From: Gammaproteobacteria bacterium
GTDB taxonomy: Bacteria; Pseudomonadota; Gammaproteobacteria; GRL18
DNA: 14,472 nt
Direction of reading: 5' to 3'
Assembly (NCBI GenBank): GCA_013139395.1
Contig: WTAX01000506.1
Span: 1-14,472 of the forward strand
In this document: piece by piece, positions 6,637 through 14,329 of the stretch
Position numbering within the stretch: the first letter of the stretch is position 1
How the letters are laid out: each line of letters starts with the position of its first letter
The notes under the pieces: generated by a model
What the model was told of the DNA's origin: nothing
What the model saw: only the letters and a program-made list of their open reading frames with translations
Databases searched by the model: none
Program-made: the position numbers and the translations under genes

Positions 6637-7599
6637 TCAGGGTTTGACTGTTGTCAGGCCAAGACTAACCCATGACTGCATACCACCACGATACCACTTA
6701 AGTTTATAAGCAGGATAGCCCAGCTTTAACAGGGTTTTGATATTGGTTGCAGATTGTGGACACCATGTGCCATTACAGAACATCACCAGAGTTTTGGCAT
6801 TACGGAAATCATGCTTACCTTTAATAGTTTGCACACCAAAGTTCTGAGTCAGAATGTCATTCAAAATTTCTGTCTCTGATTCCGCAGCAAACTCACCTTG
6901 TTGGTCAAGACTAATCTTGTTCCATGGAACACTGACAGAGCCGGGAATAGTACCCTGCTGAACCCATTCAGGTGTCCGCGAATCAACCACCATAACAGTT
7001 CGGTCACCACGACTGGCACGTTTAAGATATTCCAGTACTTCTAACTCACCAATGGTACCAACATTTTTTGCTACTGTAATTGGCTGCACACAAAATGGTG
7101 GGCAAGCTCTGGCAGTATGAGCAAAAGTGTTTGGGATAGTTGCTTTTTTATCAGTGACACGGGTAATACTCACAGGTTTGCCATTATGCATAACATCAAG
7201 CATCTTCACTGTCGGGGTAATATAGCCCGCACCAGCCACAGTTGAACCTGATACAGCACCACCACCGAGATAAGCTGGTGTTGTTAAGTTCTTTTGACCT
7301 TTTTGGGAAACAGCCTGTTCATAGCCATAACTGCCCTGGCGTTCCGCTTTACGTGCCAGCTTAGTAGCTTTATCCAGTTCTCCAGCTGCCAATGCCGCTT
7401 TTGCTTTTTTAATGATTTTACCGGTATCACGCCACTCACCCTTTACTGATGCGGCATGTTTACGTGATGTTTCAGCTTTAGCTATCGCAGTTTTGACGGC
7501 TGTTACTTCTTTAGAATCTGTCGCTTTTTTGTCAGCGGCCATTGCCGTACTGCTAATAAGCAAGGTTAAGCTCAGTAAGCTTATGGTCATTATTTTCAC
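6637..7599 (-). CDS. soxL: SoxK-like (SoxXA-binding) domain fused to a SoxL-like rhodanese
   Basis: A periplasmic 320-aa protein with three visible parts after a signal peptide (1-21, cut likely after AMA). Residues about 30-100 (KAETSRKHAASVKGEWRDTG, then KIIKKAKAALAAGELDKATK) match the small SoxXA-binding protein SoxK/SAXB. A Gly-rich linker (111-126) follows. Then comes a conserved ACPPFCVQP stretch (C166, C170) and a rhodanese domain (about 185-320) with VVDSRTPEW (D206 region) and the active loop CNGTWC (C275, C280). The start is a GTG with AGGAG 6 bp upstream. It is third after soxX and soxA, exactly where separate soxK and soxL genes sit in soxXAKL clusters. Likely role: stabilise or assist SoxXA and move sulfane sulfur. 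The fusion is read directly from sequence; the sulfur-transfer role is family inference. Confidence 0.82.
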   Translation of the reverse strand: MKIMTISLLSLTLLISSTAMAADKKATDSKEVTAVKTAIAKAETSRKHAASVKGEWRDTGKIIKKAKAALAAGELDKATKLARKAERQGSYGYEQAVSQKGQKNLTTPAYLGGGAVSGSTVAGAGYITPTVKMLDVMHNGKPVSITRVTDKKATIPNTFAHTARACPPFCVQPITVAKNVGTIGELEVLEYLKRASRGDRTVMVVDSRTPEWVQQGTIPGSVSVPWNKISLDQQGEFAAESETEILNDILTQNFGVQTIKGKHDFRNAKTLVMFCNGTWCPQSATNIKTLLKLGYPAYKLKWYRGGMQSWVSLGLTTVKP

Positions 7600-7640
7600 A
7601 TTATTCTCCTAAAAATATTTTAATTATTTACAAACGCTGT

Positions 7641-8480
7641 TTATTTACGAGCGCCTGGACCATTTAATTCCAAACCATTACTCATATAGGTCAAAAAATA
7701 TTCCAGATTACGATATTCTTCACCCTGAGCTTTAAATGGTTTTGCTCTTACTTGCTTATTACAACCTGTAAAACGACGGTGCAAGGTACCTACTGCACCC
7801 CATTTAGAACGATAAACTGGAAAGTGTGTGGTATGTCCTAAAGCAGAACTTAAAATTTCTGAGCGAATTTTATTACCCGCATTTTGTATATGACAGGTGG
7901 CACATGAGAAGTTCAACTGGCCTCTGCGAGTATAGAAGAATTTTTTTCCATCTTCATAAGCAGCCATAGCACCCGCATCACCTTCAGGTATAACCACTTG
8001 TGTTTTATTGCCTCTGGACTCAAAAGCAATATAGGACACTATATTGTTAATACTGCCTTTTTTGTATTTTAATGGTTTCTCACCATTGGCTTCACGACAT
8101 TGATTCAAAGCTAAAGGCAGGGTCATAACCATAGCCTGCTTTTTGTCCCAATGAGGGTATTTATGGGCAATTGCAGGTCCATCAGCAAAACAATCTTTAT
8201 AGGTTTTGCCATTGGCAAAGGGTTTTTCCCACATTGCCTGACCATCATCAATGGCTATTTCATAAGGAGGGAATTCTTCAATAGCTTCCCAGCTTTCTCT
8301 TCCCACCGTATCATAGGCATAAGCACCATTAGCAAATTCTGCTAATGCAACACCAGGAAAACGTCCCTCAAAATAATTCGTCAGCCCTTCTCGATCTTTC
8401 TCCGGATCGGCATAGGCCGTTGTTATTGCAGTTAATGCTAATCCTGTAAGCACTAATTTAAATATTAATTTATTCATCAT
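7641..8480 (-). CDS. soxA: L-cysteine S-thiosulfotransferase, diheme-family cytochrome subunit SoxA (monoheme type)
   Basis: Catalytic subunit of periplasmic SoxXA, which oxidatively links thiosulfate to the carrier cysteine of SoxY. The 279-aa precursor has a signal peptide (cut near TAYA, residue 24). Only one heme site is present: CATCH at C193-H197. In the N-terminal half the ancestral heme site is gone; instead C97 (YKDCFAD) and C128 (NQCREA) remain, the pair that forms a disulfide in monoheme SoxA proteins. C240 in RRFTGCNKQVRAKP is the expected persulfide heme ligand of the active site. It begins ATGATG 59 bp after soxX and is followed 41 bp later by the SoxK-SoxL fusion. Confidence 0.93.
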   Translation of the reverse strand: MMNKLIFKLVLTGLALTAITTAYADPEKDREGLTNYFEGRFPGVALAEFANGAYAYDTVGRESWEAIEEFPPYEIAIDDGQAMWEKPFANGKTYKDCFADGPAIAHKYPHWDKKQAMVMTLPLALNQCREANGEKPLKYKKGSINNIVSYIAFESRGNKTQVVIPEGDAGAMAAYEDGKKFFYTRRGQLNFSCATCHIQNAGNKIRSEILSSALGHTTHFPVYRSKWGAVGTLHRRFTGCNKQVRAKPFKAQGEEYRNLEYFLTYMSNGLELNGPGARK

Positions 8481-8539
8481 TTATTGACCACTTTCAAAAA
8501 TTAATCGTTATAAAACAAAGTATTGTTGCAGCGATATTG

Positions 8540-8920
8540 TTACAGAGAGTAAATATAATCTACAACCTTATCCAGCTCATCTTCAGTTAAAATTTCATAG
8601 CGTCCAAACAAGGGCATAGACGTTTCTGGATTGCGTTTTGAAGCATCCCAGATTTGATTCTTTAAGACTTGCTTATCTGGAAAACGAGTTTTCATGACAA
8701 TCAGTGGTGGTGCAATATTACCCGGGCTGGCACCTTCTTTAATCATATGACAGGCCAGACAGTTGCCCTTAGGACGGGAAAACGACAGTTTTTTACCCTC
8801 TTCAATATTGCTACTTAAGTTACTTCCTGATTCTGCTGCCAATGCAGCAGAGCTGGATAGTGAAACACCAACCAGCAGAGCACTTGCTATACATAGCAAC
8901 CCTTTACTTTTTCTAATCAT
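8540..8920 (-). CDS. soxX: sulfur-oxidation c-type cytochrome SoxX
   Basis: Small electron-accepting subunit of the periplasmic SoxXA complex. The 126-aa precursor has a signal peptide (about 1-29, ending ALAA). The single heme site is NCLACHM (C54, C57, H58), and the sixth ligand is probably M102 in NPETSMPLFG. The C-terminal YEILTEDELDKVVDYIYSL is the usual class I cytochrome c helix. A strong Shine-Dalgarno (CAGGAGA) lies just before the ATG. It is first in the soxX-soxA-soxKL operon, with 313 bp separating it from the upstream regulator gene on the same strand. Confidence 0.93.
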   Translation of the reverse strand: MIRKSKGLLCIASALLVGVSLSSSAALAAESGSNLSSNIEEGKKLSFSRPKGNCLACHMIKEGASPGNIAPPLIVMKTRFPDKQVLKNQIWDASKRNPETSMPLFGRYEILTEDELDKVVDYIYSL

Positions 8921-8987
8921 TCTATTCTCCTGAGGTTTATTTCAGTATGGAGGTTAATGCCTTATTATTATTCAGCTTATATTATTA

Positions 8988-8993
8988 ATTATA
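8988..8993 (-). promoter_or_regulatory. candidate -10 box for the sox operon
   Basis: A perfect TATAAT on the - strand (within GCACTATAATTAAT) lies 68 bp upstream of soxX. The region upstream has no good -35; TTGCCA is present but at a 13-bp spacing, which is too short. A weak -35 would fit a promoter that needs an activator, such as the response regulator encoded just upstream. Confidence 0.3.
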
Positions 8994-9030
8994 GTGCTGT
9001 TATTTGTGGCAAATGTGGTTAAAAATGACC

Positions 9031-9075
9031 TGCATAACTATACAAATTAAGGAGCATCCTGGGGTAAGTTATGCA
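9031..9075. promoter_or_regulatory. 9-bp inverted repeat upstream of soxX, possible operator
   Basis: TGCATAACT (9031-9039) and its exact complement AGTTATGCA (9067-9075) are 36 bp apart centre to centre. They lie 38 to 87 bp upstream of the candidate sox -10. The geometry is compatible with binding of a dimeric LuxR/FixJ-type regulator on two sites, but no known consensus was matched. The right half also covers the start of a small + strand ORF. Confidence 0.3.
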
Positions 9076-9172
9076 AGTTAAAGATCTATTATGGCAATTT
9101 TATAAAAAAGGAAAATTGGAAGATATGACAATTCATGTGGGGGTTTTCCTTAACACTCGCCACAAAAATTAG
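9071..9172 (+). CDS. possible 33-aa small ORF in the sox-regulator gap
   Basis: ATG at 9071 preceded at 6-bp spacing by GGGG, encoding MQVKDLLWQFYKKGKLEDM and then THVGV-type residues to TRHKN before TAG. The composition is not low-complexity. It is on the strand opposite to soxX and the regulator. I recognise no family. It could be a real small peptide, a fragment of a lost gene, or chance. The surrounding 8921-9233 interval holds no other gene; a short GCC-TTCG-GGC hairpin (9208-9217) lies 17 bp after the regulator stop but has no U-tract. Confidence 0.25.
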   Translation: MQVKDLLWQFYKKGKLEDMTIHVGVFLNTRHKN

Positions 9173-9233
9173 AGTCAGGCTGATCAGTTTATAAGCCAGG
9201 GAGCCTAGCCCGAAGGCAAAAAGAGTTTAGTCG

Positions 9234-9848
9234 TTATGATATTAATTTAAGTAAAAGAGCCATACGCATCAGATCCGATAGCGTTTTAGCCAACATTTTC
9301 TCCATTACTTTTGAACGATGAGCTTCCACTGTTGATTGACTGATATGCATTTCCGAAGCAATTATTTTATTACGCTTACCATCAATAACGAGCTGTAGTA
9401 CCTCTTTTTCTCTTGGTGTGAGTTCATTGTAGCGCTGTTCAACATCTTGTAGTCGAGATGACTCACCGCGCTGTTTCGCATCTAATTCAATCGCCCGGTG
9501 TACATTATCTAACATCGACTGATTATTAAATGGCTTTTCAATAAAATCAACCGCACCCGCAGTCACTGCTCTAACCGCCATAGGCACATCGCCATGACCA
9601 GTAATGATAATAATCGGCGGGTGAATTTTTTCTGCACTTAATCTAGCCTGTAAATCAAGTCCGCTAATTCCCGGCATGCGCACATCAAGAATAAGACAGC
9701 CGGGCTTTGCAGCATCAAACTGTTCTAAATAATCATGAGCTGATGCAAAACTTTCTGCTTTGAGTCCAACTGACTCCATAAGCAAAGTCAAGGCACTGCG
9801 AACCTGTTCATCATCATCTACAATAAAAACACTGGGTACATCATTCAT
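9234..9848 (-). CDS. FixJ/TtrR-type response regulator
   Basis: A 204-aa transcription regulator of the NarL/FixJ type. The receiver domain (1-120) has the acidic pocket D11-D13, the phosphoacceptor D55 in CLILDVRMPG, T83 in IIITGHGD and K105 in DFIEKPF. The C-terminal LuxR-type helix-turn-helix (about 140-200) shows LTPREKEVLQLVIDGKRNK and ISQSTVEAHRSKVMEKM. All signalling residues are present. It follows the histidine kinase gene by 10 bp, so the two are co-transcribed and surely partners. By architecture it resembles TtrR, the regulator of tetrathionate respiration. Its position between soxB and soxXA suggests that it controls these genes, which is inference. Confidence 0.9.
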   Translation of the reverse strand: MNDVPSVFIVDDDEQVRSALTLLMESVGLKAESFASAHDYLEQFDAAKPGCLILDVRMPGISGLDLQARLSAEKIHPPIIIITGHGDVPMAVRAVTAGAVDFIEKPFNNQSMLDNVHRAIELDAKQRGESSRLQDVEQRYNELTPREKEVLQLVIDGKRNKIIASEMHISQSTVEAHRSKVMEKMLAKTLSDLMRMALLLKLIS

Positions 9849-9858
9849 AATTATTCAT

Positions 9859-12066
9859 TTACCTCACTAAATTTTTTGCAAAGACAGTTTCATCCATCTC
9901 ATCAACTTTACTGACCACAGGCAGAGCAAAACGAAATATTGTACCATTCTTATCACTCCTGTCACCGGAGTGCAGATACAGTTTTCCGTGATGTGACTCT
10001 ATAATACCCTGACTGATAGACAAGCCCAAGCCCAGGCCGTCATTTTTACTTGTAACAAAGGGGTCGAACAGGCCTTCCTTAACTTCTTTTTCAATTCCCG
10101 GACCATTATCTTCAACGGTAACAATCACTGCATTATCGCCAGCAACTTCTGTTGTTATCAGCAATTTTCTATTTTCTTTATCGATAGTTTGTAATGCTTC
10201 AATAGAATTTTTTAATAAATTTAATAAAACCTGTTCTATTTGAATAGGTTGGGCAAGTACCTTAGGAATAGTTTTATCCATATTGCAAATAATTTTAACA
10301 TTGGCTTTACGTGCTTCTGATTCAACAAATATTAGCACATCCTTAACAGAATCATTAATATTAATAATAGAGCGTTCGGGTTGCTCTTTACGCACAAACT
10401 GTCGCAACTGCTTAATAATTTCACCCGAATGTTGAGCCTGCAAACCAATGGTGTCTAAAATATCCATTAGTTTGTCTTTTTTTATCTCACCAGATTCCAA
10501 CAGTTGAATACAGGCATACGCGTTGGTTGCTATAGCAGTTAATGGTTGATTTAACTCATGAGCAATACCCGATGCCATTTCACCCATTGTATTAAGACGC
10601 GCCATATGAGTAATTTCTTTTTGATGTCGTCGTTTTTCTTCATCTGCCAGCTTACGTTCACTAATGTCTCTAAAAACCACTACACTGCCGATTGCATGGC
10701 CCTTATGATCAATCATCGGGGTGCTACTGTACTCAACCGGAAAGCTGGTACCATCTTTTTTCCAAAAAATGTCATTATCTATATAGCGCTGTTGATTATC
10801 CATAAAGGTCAGATAAACAGGACATTCTTCTTTCTTATGTTTAGAGCCGTCTTCACGAGTATGATGCAATAAATCATGTTGATTACCACTTTGAAAATCT
10901 TCAATTTTCCATCCGGTATTCAAACTCATAGAGTGATTCATGAAGATACAATTACCATTTCTATCCACTCCATAGATACCATCACAAACAGAGTTAAGTA
11001 TTAAATCATGCTGATGTTCTAAAGAAATTTTTGATTTTTTTAATTGATTATTTAAGCGTGCGATCCAGGTGCTCATAATCGTCATTATCACTAAAAAAAA
11101 CAAAATAATAGCAATCCCTTTCCAATAGCGTTGAATTGCATCCTGTAAGGTAAAACGACCATATTGTGCATAAGGGGATAATTTCAGTTCTTTAAAAAGC
11201 TCATGTACTGATTGATAACTTAAAGGGATTGTCCAGCCAGCAACCTGATGCCTGGATTCTAAGGGGTGAATATTACTCATTTTTAATAGTGCCAGCGCCA
11301 CTTTCTGAGCCAGATCATTAGACGTATGTGATAATTTACTAAAAGGCCATTCCGGGTAAAGTGACGTACTATGAAGATAAGGAAAGCCATCATCAGTAAC
11401 AGGAGATATAATTTTAAACTCATCAAGATTGATATCACCTTTTAGCGCCATAGTTTCCAAAATACCGGTTCTCACCGTGCCAATATCAACCAGACCATTT
11501 TTTACCGCCATTACAACTTCATCATGAGTACCGGCAAAAGACATGGATAAAAAATCCTTATAGGGATTTAAGCCTTGTTTATTTATTAAGCGCCAGGCCA
11601 TTTGAAAACCACCTAAAGAGGTTTCATCAACAGCCATAAAGCTTTTACCCACGATACTGCTGATATCATTGATATCATTACGTTCTTTACGGGTAAAAAT
11701 AACACCGCCAAAGACATTTAATGGAATATCATCAATTCGATTATTTAAAGTCACAATTCGCGAAATTCGAAAACGTACCTCCATATCAACATAAATGCCC
11801 GAGTTGACGAGTAAAAAATCCACTTTCCCCTTATTGACAGCAGAATCAATTTCATCAAAATCCAGCGGCTTTATTATGAATTGATAAGAACTTAGTGTTT
11901 CCGTAAGATATTGAGCCGTTGGCGACCAGGTTTTTTGAGTCACTTCATCACCACGATGACTCAAAACGCCTATATAGATAATTTCTTTATTTTCACTTGC
12001 TGACAGTTCAGAGGCTCCCAAACCAATACAGCATAAAAAAAATAAAAAAATACCTTTAAAAATCAT
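9859..12066 (-). CDS. TtrS-like sensor histidine kinase with periplasmic PhnD-type binding domain and PAS domain
   Basis: A 735-aa membrane sensor. Domains in order: signal peptide (1-about 23); a PhnD/phosphonate-binding-type periplasmic domain (about 28-290, starting IIYIGVLSHRGDE and including DETSLGGFQMAWRLI and THDEVVMAVKNGLVDIG); one membrane segment (317-336); a PAS domain (about 350-470, ending VVVFRDISERK); the dimerisation/phosphoacceptor helix with H503 in GIAHELNQPL; and an ATPase domain with NLLKNSIEAL (N box), VEDNGPGIE (G1) and GLGLGLSIS (G2). This architecture is that of TtrS, which senses tetrathionate. A sulfur oxyanion ligand is therefore likely but unproven. A tight-binding pocket cannot be judged from sequence alone. 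It is divergent from soxB, 293 bp apart. Confidence 0.9.
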   Translation of the reverse strand: MIFKGIFLFFLCCIGLGASELSASENKEIIYIGVLSHRGDEVTQKTWSPTAQYLTETLSSYQFIIKPLDFDEIDSAVNKGKVDFLLVNSGIYVDMEVRFRISRIVTLNNRIDDIPLNVFGGVIFTRKERNDINDISSIVGKSFMAVDETSLGGFQMAWRLINKQGLNPYKDFLSMSFAGTHDEVVMAVKNGLVDIGTVRTGILETMALKGDINLDEFKIISPVTDDGFPYLHSTSLYPEWPFSKLSHTSNDLAQKVALALLKMSNIHPLESRHQVAGWTIPLSYQSVHELFKELKLSPYAQYGRFTLQDAIQRYWKGIAIILFFLVIMTIMSTWIARLNNQLKKSKISLEHQHDLILNSVCDGIYGVDRNGNCIFMNHSMSLNTGWKIEDFQSGNQHDLLHHTREDGSKHKKEECPVYLTFMDNQQRYIDNDIFWKKDGTSFPVEYSSTPMIDHKGHAIGSVVVFRDISERKLADEEKRRHQKEITHMARLNTMGEMASGIAHELNQPLTAIATNAYACIQLLESGEIKKDKLMDILDTIGLQAQHSGEIIKQLRQFVRKEQPERSIININDSVKDVLIFVESEARKANVKIICNMDKTIPKVLAQPIQIEQVLLNLLKNSIEALQTIDKENRKLLITTEVAGDNAVIVTVEDNGPGIEKEVKEGLFDPFVTSKNDGLGLGLSISQGIIESHHGKLYLHSGDRSDKNGTIFRFALPVVSKVDEMDETVFAKNLVR

Positions 12067-12123
12067 AAAATTATACCTGATAAACCTTATTGATTTATTT
12101 TTAATAAATAAAAAACTATAGTA

Positions 12124-12157
12124 AGGGCCTTGGAAATAATAAATTTTCCAAGGCCCT
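12124..12157 (-). promoter_or_regulatory. perfect 13-bp hairpin in the soxB/sensor divergent region
   Basis: Arms AGGGCCTTGGAAA (12124-12136) and its exact complement (12145-12157) flank an 8-nt loop. On the - strand the stem is followed 8 nt later by six T residues and further T-rich DNA, so it looks like an intrinsic terminator or attenuator in the leader of the sensor kinase gene, 57 bp before its ATG. It could instead be an operator for the divergent promoters. The remaining bases of 12067-12359 show no gene; GAGGG before the soxB ATG is its Shine-Dalgarno site. Confidence 0.55.
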
Positions 12158-12359
12158 AAAGCATTAATTCCGAGTAGAAAATAACAAAGACTCTGGCTAA
12201 TATCACTAACTATAGCAGGACTTCCGTTGTTGAGTATTGATATTATGGAAAACCACCATAGTTTATCTTATTTTTGTCCATTTTAATGTAATTGATTTTT
12301 ATAAATAATAAAGCACAAATATAACTAAAGTTTTTGCAGTATTTAATAGAGGGTTAATA

Positions 12360-14273
12360 ATGGCAGTTTCAAGACGTAATTTTGTTAAAGTAATGGGAAT
12401 AGCTGGTACGGCGACTACCGTTCCGGCACTTTTTCCGCTCAATGCAGTCAGTAAATCCAGTGAAAATAAACCAGAGGATTTTTACAGCATTCCAATGAAA
12501 GGTAATGCACGTATTCTGCACATTACTGATGTACATGGTCAATTAAATCCTGTTTACTTCCGTGAACCTAATGTTAATCTGGGTGTGGGTGATGCCTATG
12601 GTCGCCCTCCTCATGTGGTTGGCACCAAACTACTGGCAAAGATGGATCTTAAACCCAATTCACCTGAAGCTTATGCTTACACTTATCTGAACTTTGAAAA
12701 TGTGGCAAAAATTTATGGTAAAACCGGTGGCTTTGCTCAGATTAAAACGCTATTAGACAGACTTCGCCAACAAGCTGGCGGCAAAGCAAATACGCTGACT
12801 ATTGACGGTGGTGATCTCTGGCAGGGTTCTGGTACTGCCTTGTGGACTCGTGGTGTTGATATGGTGGAAGCCTCCAATATTCTAGGTGTGGATGTGATGG
12901 TTGGTCACTGGGAATTTACCTATAGAGAAGAAGAAGTACTCAGTAATGTTGCTTTATTCAAGGGTGATTTTATCGGTCAGAACGTGCGTGTTAAAGAAGA
13001 TGCTCTTATGAGTGATGAATACCCTGCCATGGTTGAGCGTTTTGACGGCAGTGGCCTTTATGATGAAGATTCAGGCCATGCTTTTCGCCCTTATGTGATC
13101 AAAGAGGTCAATGGCGCACGTATTTGTATTATCGGACAGGCTTTTCCCCGTACCGCCAATGCCAATCCACAGGAATTTTTCCCTGACTGGTCATTTGGCC
13201 TGCGTGAAGATGACATGATTGAGCTGGTTGCGCAAATACGCAAAGATGAAAAGCCTGATGCTATTGTCCTGCTCTCTCATAATGGTATGGATGTTGACAT
13301 TAAAATGGCACAAAACGTCCCGGGTCTGAATGCTGTTTTTGGTGGTCATACCCATGATGGTATGCCTAAACCGGTAGAGGTTAAAAACGTAGAAGGCGGC
13401 ACTTGTCTGGTCACCAATGCCGGTTCTAACGGTAAATATATCGGTGTCATGGATTTTGATATTCAAAAAGGCAAAATCAAAGCCATGCATTATCACATGC
13501 TGCCCATTATTACCGACTGGCTGCCCGCAGACAAAGAAATGGCCGCTTACATCAAACAAATGCGCCAGACAAAGTATGACGATAAGATTATTGAAAGTCG
13601 TGCCACTAAACATTTCTTCAATAAATCCCGTGTCGGCAAAAGCTATGAAGAAATCCTTAATGAAAAGTTAGCCATTGCCGATCGCTTATTGTATCGTCGC
13701 GGTAATTTTATGGGCACCTGGGATCAAGTCTTATGTAATGCTCTGAGACATGAATACAAGGCTGATGTATCTATGTCAGCCGGTGTGCGTTGGGGAACTA
13801 CTACCTTAAAAGGTGACTGGATCACTATGGAAGATGTCATGACGCAATGTGCCATAACCTATGGTGAAACCTATGTTGCCGATATGAAAGGCAAGGATTT
13901 GATGAATATCCTTGAAGGCGTTGCCGATAATTTGTTTGATCCTGATCCTTACCTGCAGTCCGGTGGTGACATGGTACGTATCGGTGGTCTGGATTACACC
14001 ATTGATCCTGACAAGCCAATTTATGAACGAATTACCGATGCACGACTTGATAATGGTCATTTAATTGATCCCGAAGAAACCTATAAAGTAGCAGGCTGGG
14101 CTTCGGTTAACCGCACCCCTGAAGGCCGTTTAATGTGGGATGTGGTTCATGATTATATTATCAGCCAACGCAGTAAAGATAAGATATTGCGTTTGCCTAA
14201 GATCAATCATCCTAAATTATTAGGCGTGAGCAAAAACCCGGGGATTGCCGATTATCCTGGTGAGCTGGGTTAA
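12360..14273 (+). CDS. soxB: thiosulfohydrolase SoxB
   Basis: Periplasmic dimanganese enzyme of the 5'-nucleotidase/metallophosphatase family. It removes the terminal sulfonate from SoxY-bound S-thiosulfonate as sulfate. A twin-arginine signal is present: SRRNFVKVMG (4-13), as expected for export of the folded metalloprotein. Metal-site motifs: HITDVHGQ (D57, H59), IDGGDLWQG (D142), VGHWEFTY (171-178, the SoxB form of the nucleotidase GNHE motif), LLSHNGMD (H297) and GGHTHDGM (H320, H322). The C-terminal substrate-binding domain follows. At 637 aa it is somewhat longer than many SoxB proteins (roughly 560-600), with no obvious foreign domain. It is divergent from the sensor kinase, with SoxXA on the far side of the two-component genes. 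Confidence 0.96.
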   Translation: MAVSRRNFVKVMGIAGTATTVPALFPLNAVSKSSENKPEDFYSIPMKGNARILHITDVHGQLNPVYFREPNVNLGVGDAYGRPPHVVGTKLLAKMDLKPNSPEAYAYTYLNFENVAKIYGKTGGFAQIKTLLDRLRQQAGGKANTLTIDGGDLWQGSGTALWTRGVDMVEASNILGVDVMVGHWEFTYREEEVLSNVALFKGDFIGQNVRVKEDALMSDEYPAMVERFDGSGLYDEDSGHAFRPYVIKEVNGARICIIGQAFPRTANANPQEFFPDWSFGLREDDMIELVAQIRKDEKPDAIVLLSHNGMDVDIKMAQNVPGLNAVFGGHTHDGMPKPVEVKNVEGGTCLVTNAGSNGKYIGVMDFDIQKGKIKAMHYHMLPIITDWLPADKEMAAYIKQMRQTKYDDKIIESRATKHFFNKSRVGKSYEEILNEKLAIADRLLYRRGNFMGTWDQVLCNALRHEYKADVSMSAGVRWGTTTLKGDWITMEDVMTQCAITYGETYVADMKGKDLMNILEGVADNLFDPDPYLQSGGDMVRIGGLDYTIDPDKPIYERITDARLDNGHLIDPEETYKVAGWASVNRTPEGRLMWDVVHDYIISQRSKDKILRLPKINHPKLLGVSKNPGIADYPGELG

Positions 14274-14329
14274 CTAAAACCCTCATCAGGTTTCCAGGCA
14301 ATATAGGGCCGTTTAATGTAGATATTAAA

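Noticed and set aside
10558..10872. + strand open frame of 104 codons inside the sensor kinase
   Set aside because: It is antisense to the PAS and phosphoacceptor region of a well-supported gene and has no recognisable content.
12069..12074. TATAAT on the - strand just before the sensor kinase ATG
   Set aside because: It ends four bases before the start codon, so transcription from it would begin at or after the ATG; the signal peptide fixes the start there.
6459..12080. Shared TCAGGTATA word near the ubiE start, in the ubiE promoter and before the sensor kinase gene
   Set aside because: The same word also occurs inside the soxA coding region (near 7984), so it is not specific to upstream regions, and it partly reflects the -10 sequence.
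13191..13613. - strand open frame of 140 codons inside soxB
   Set aside because: It is a shadow of the conserved metallophosphatase coding sequence on the other strand.
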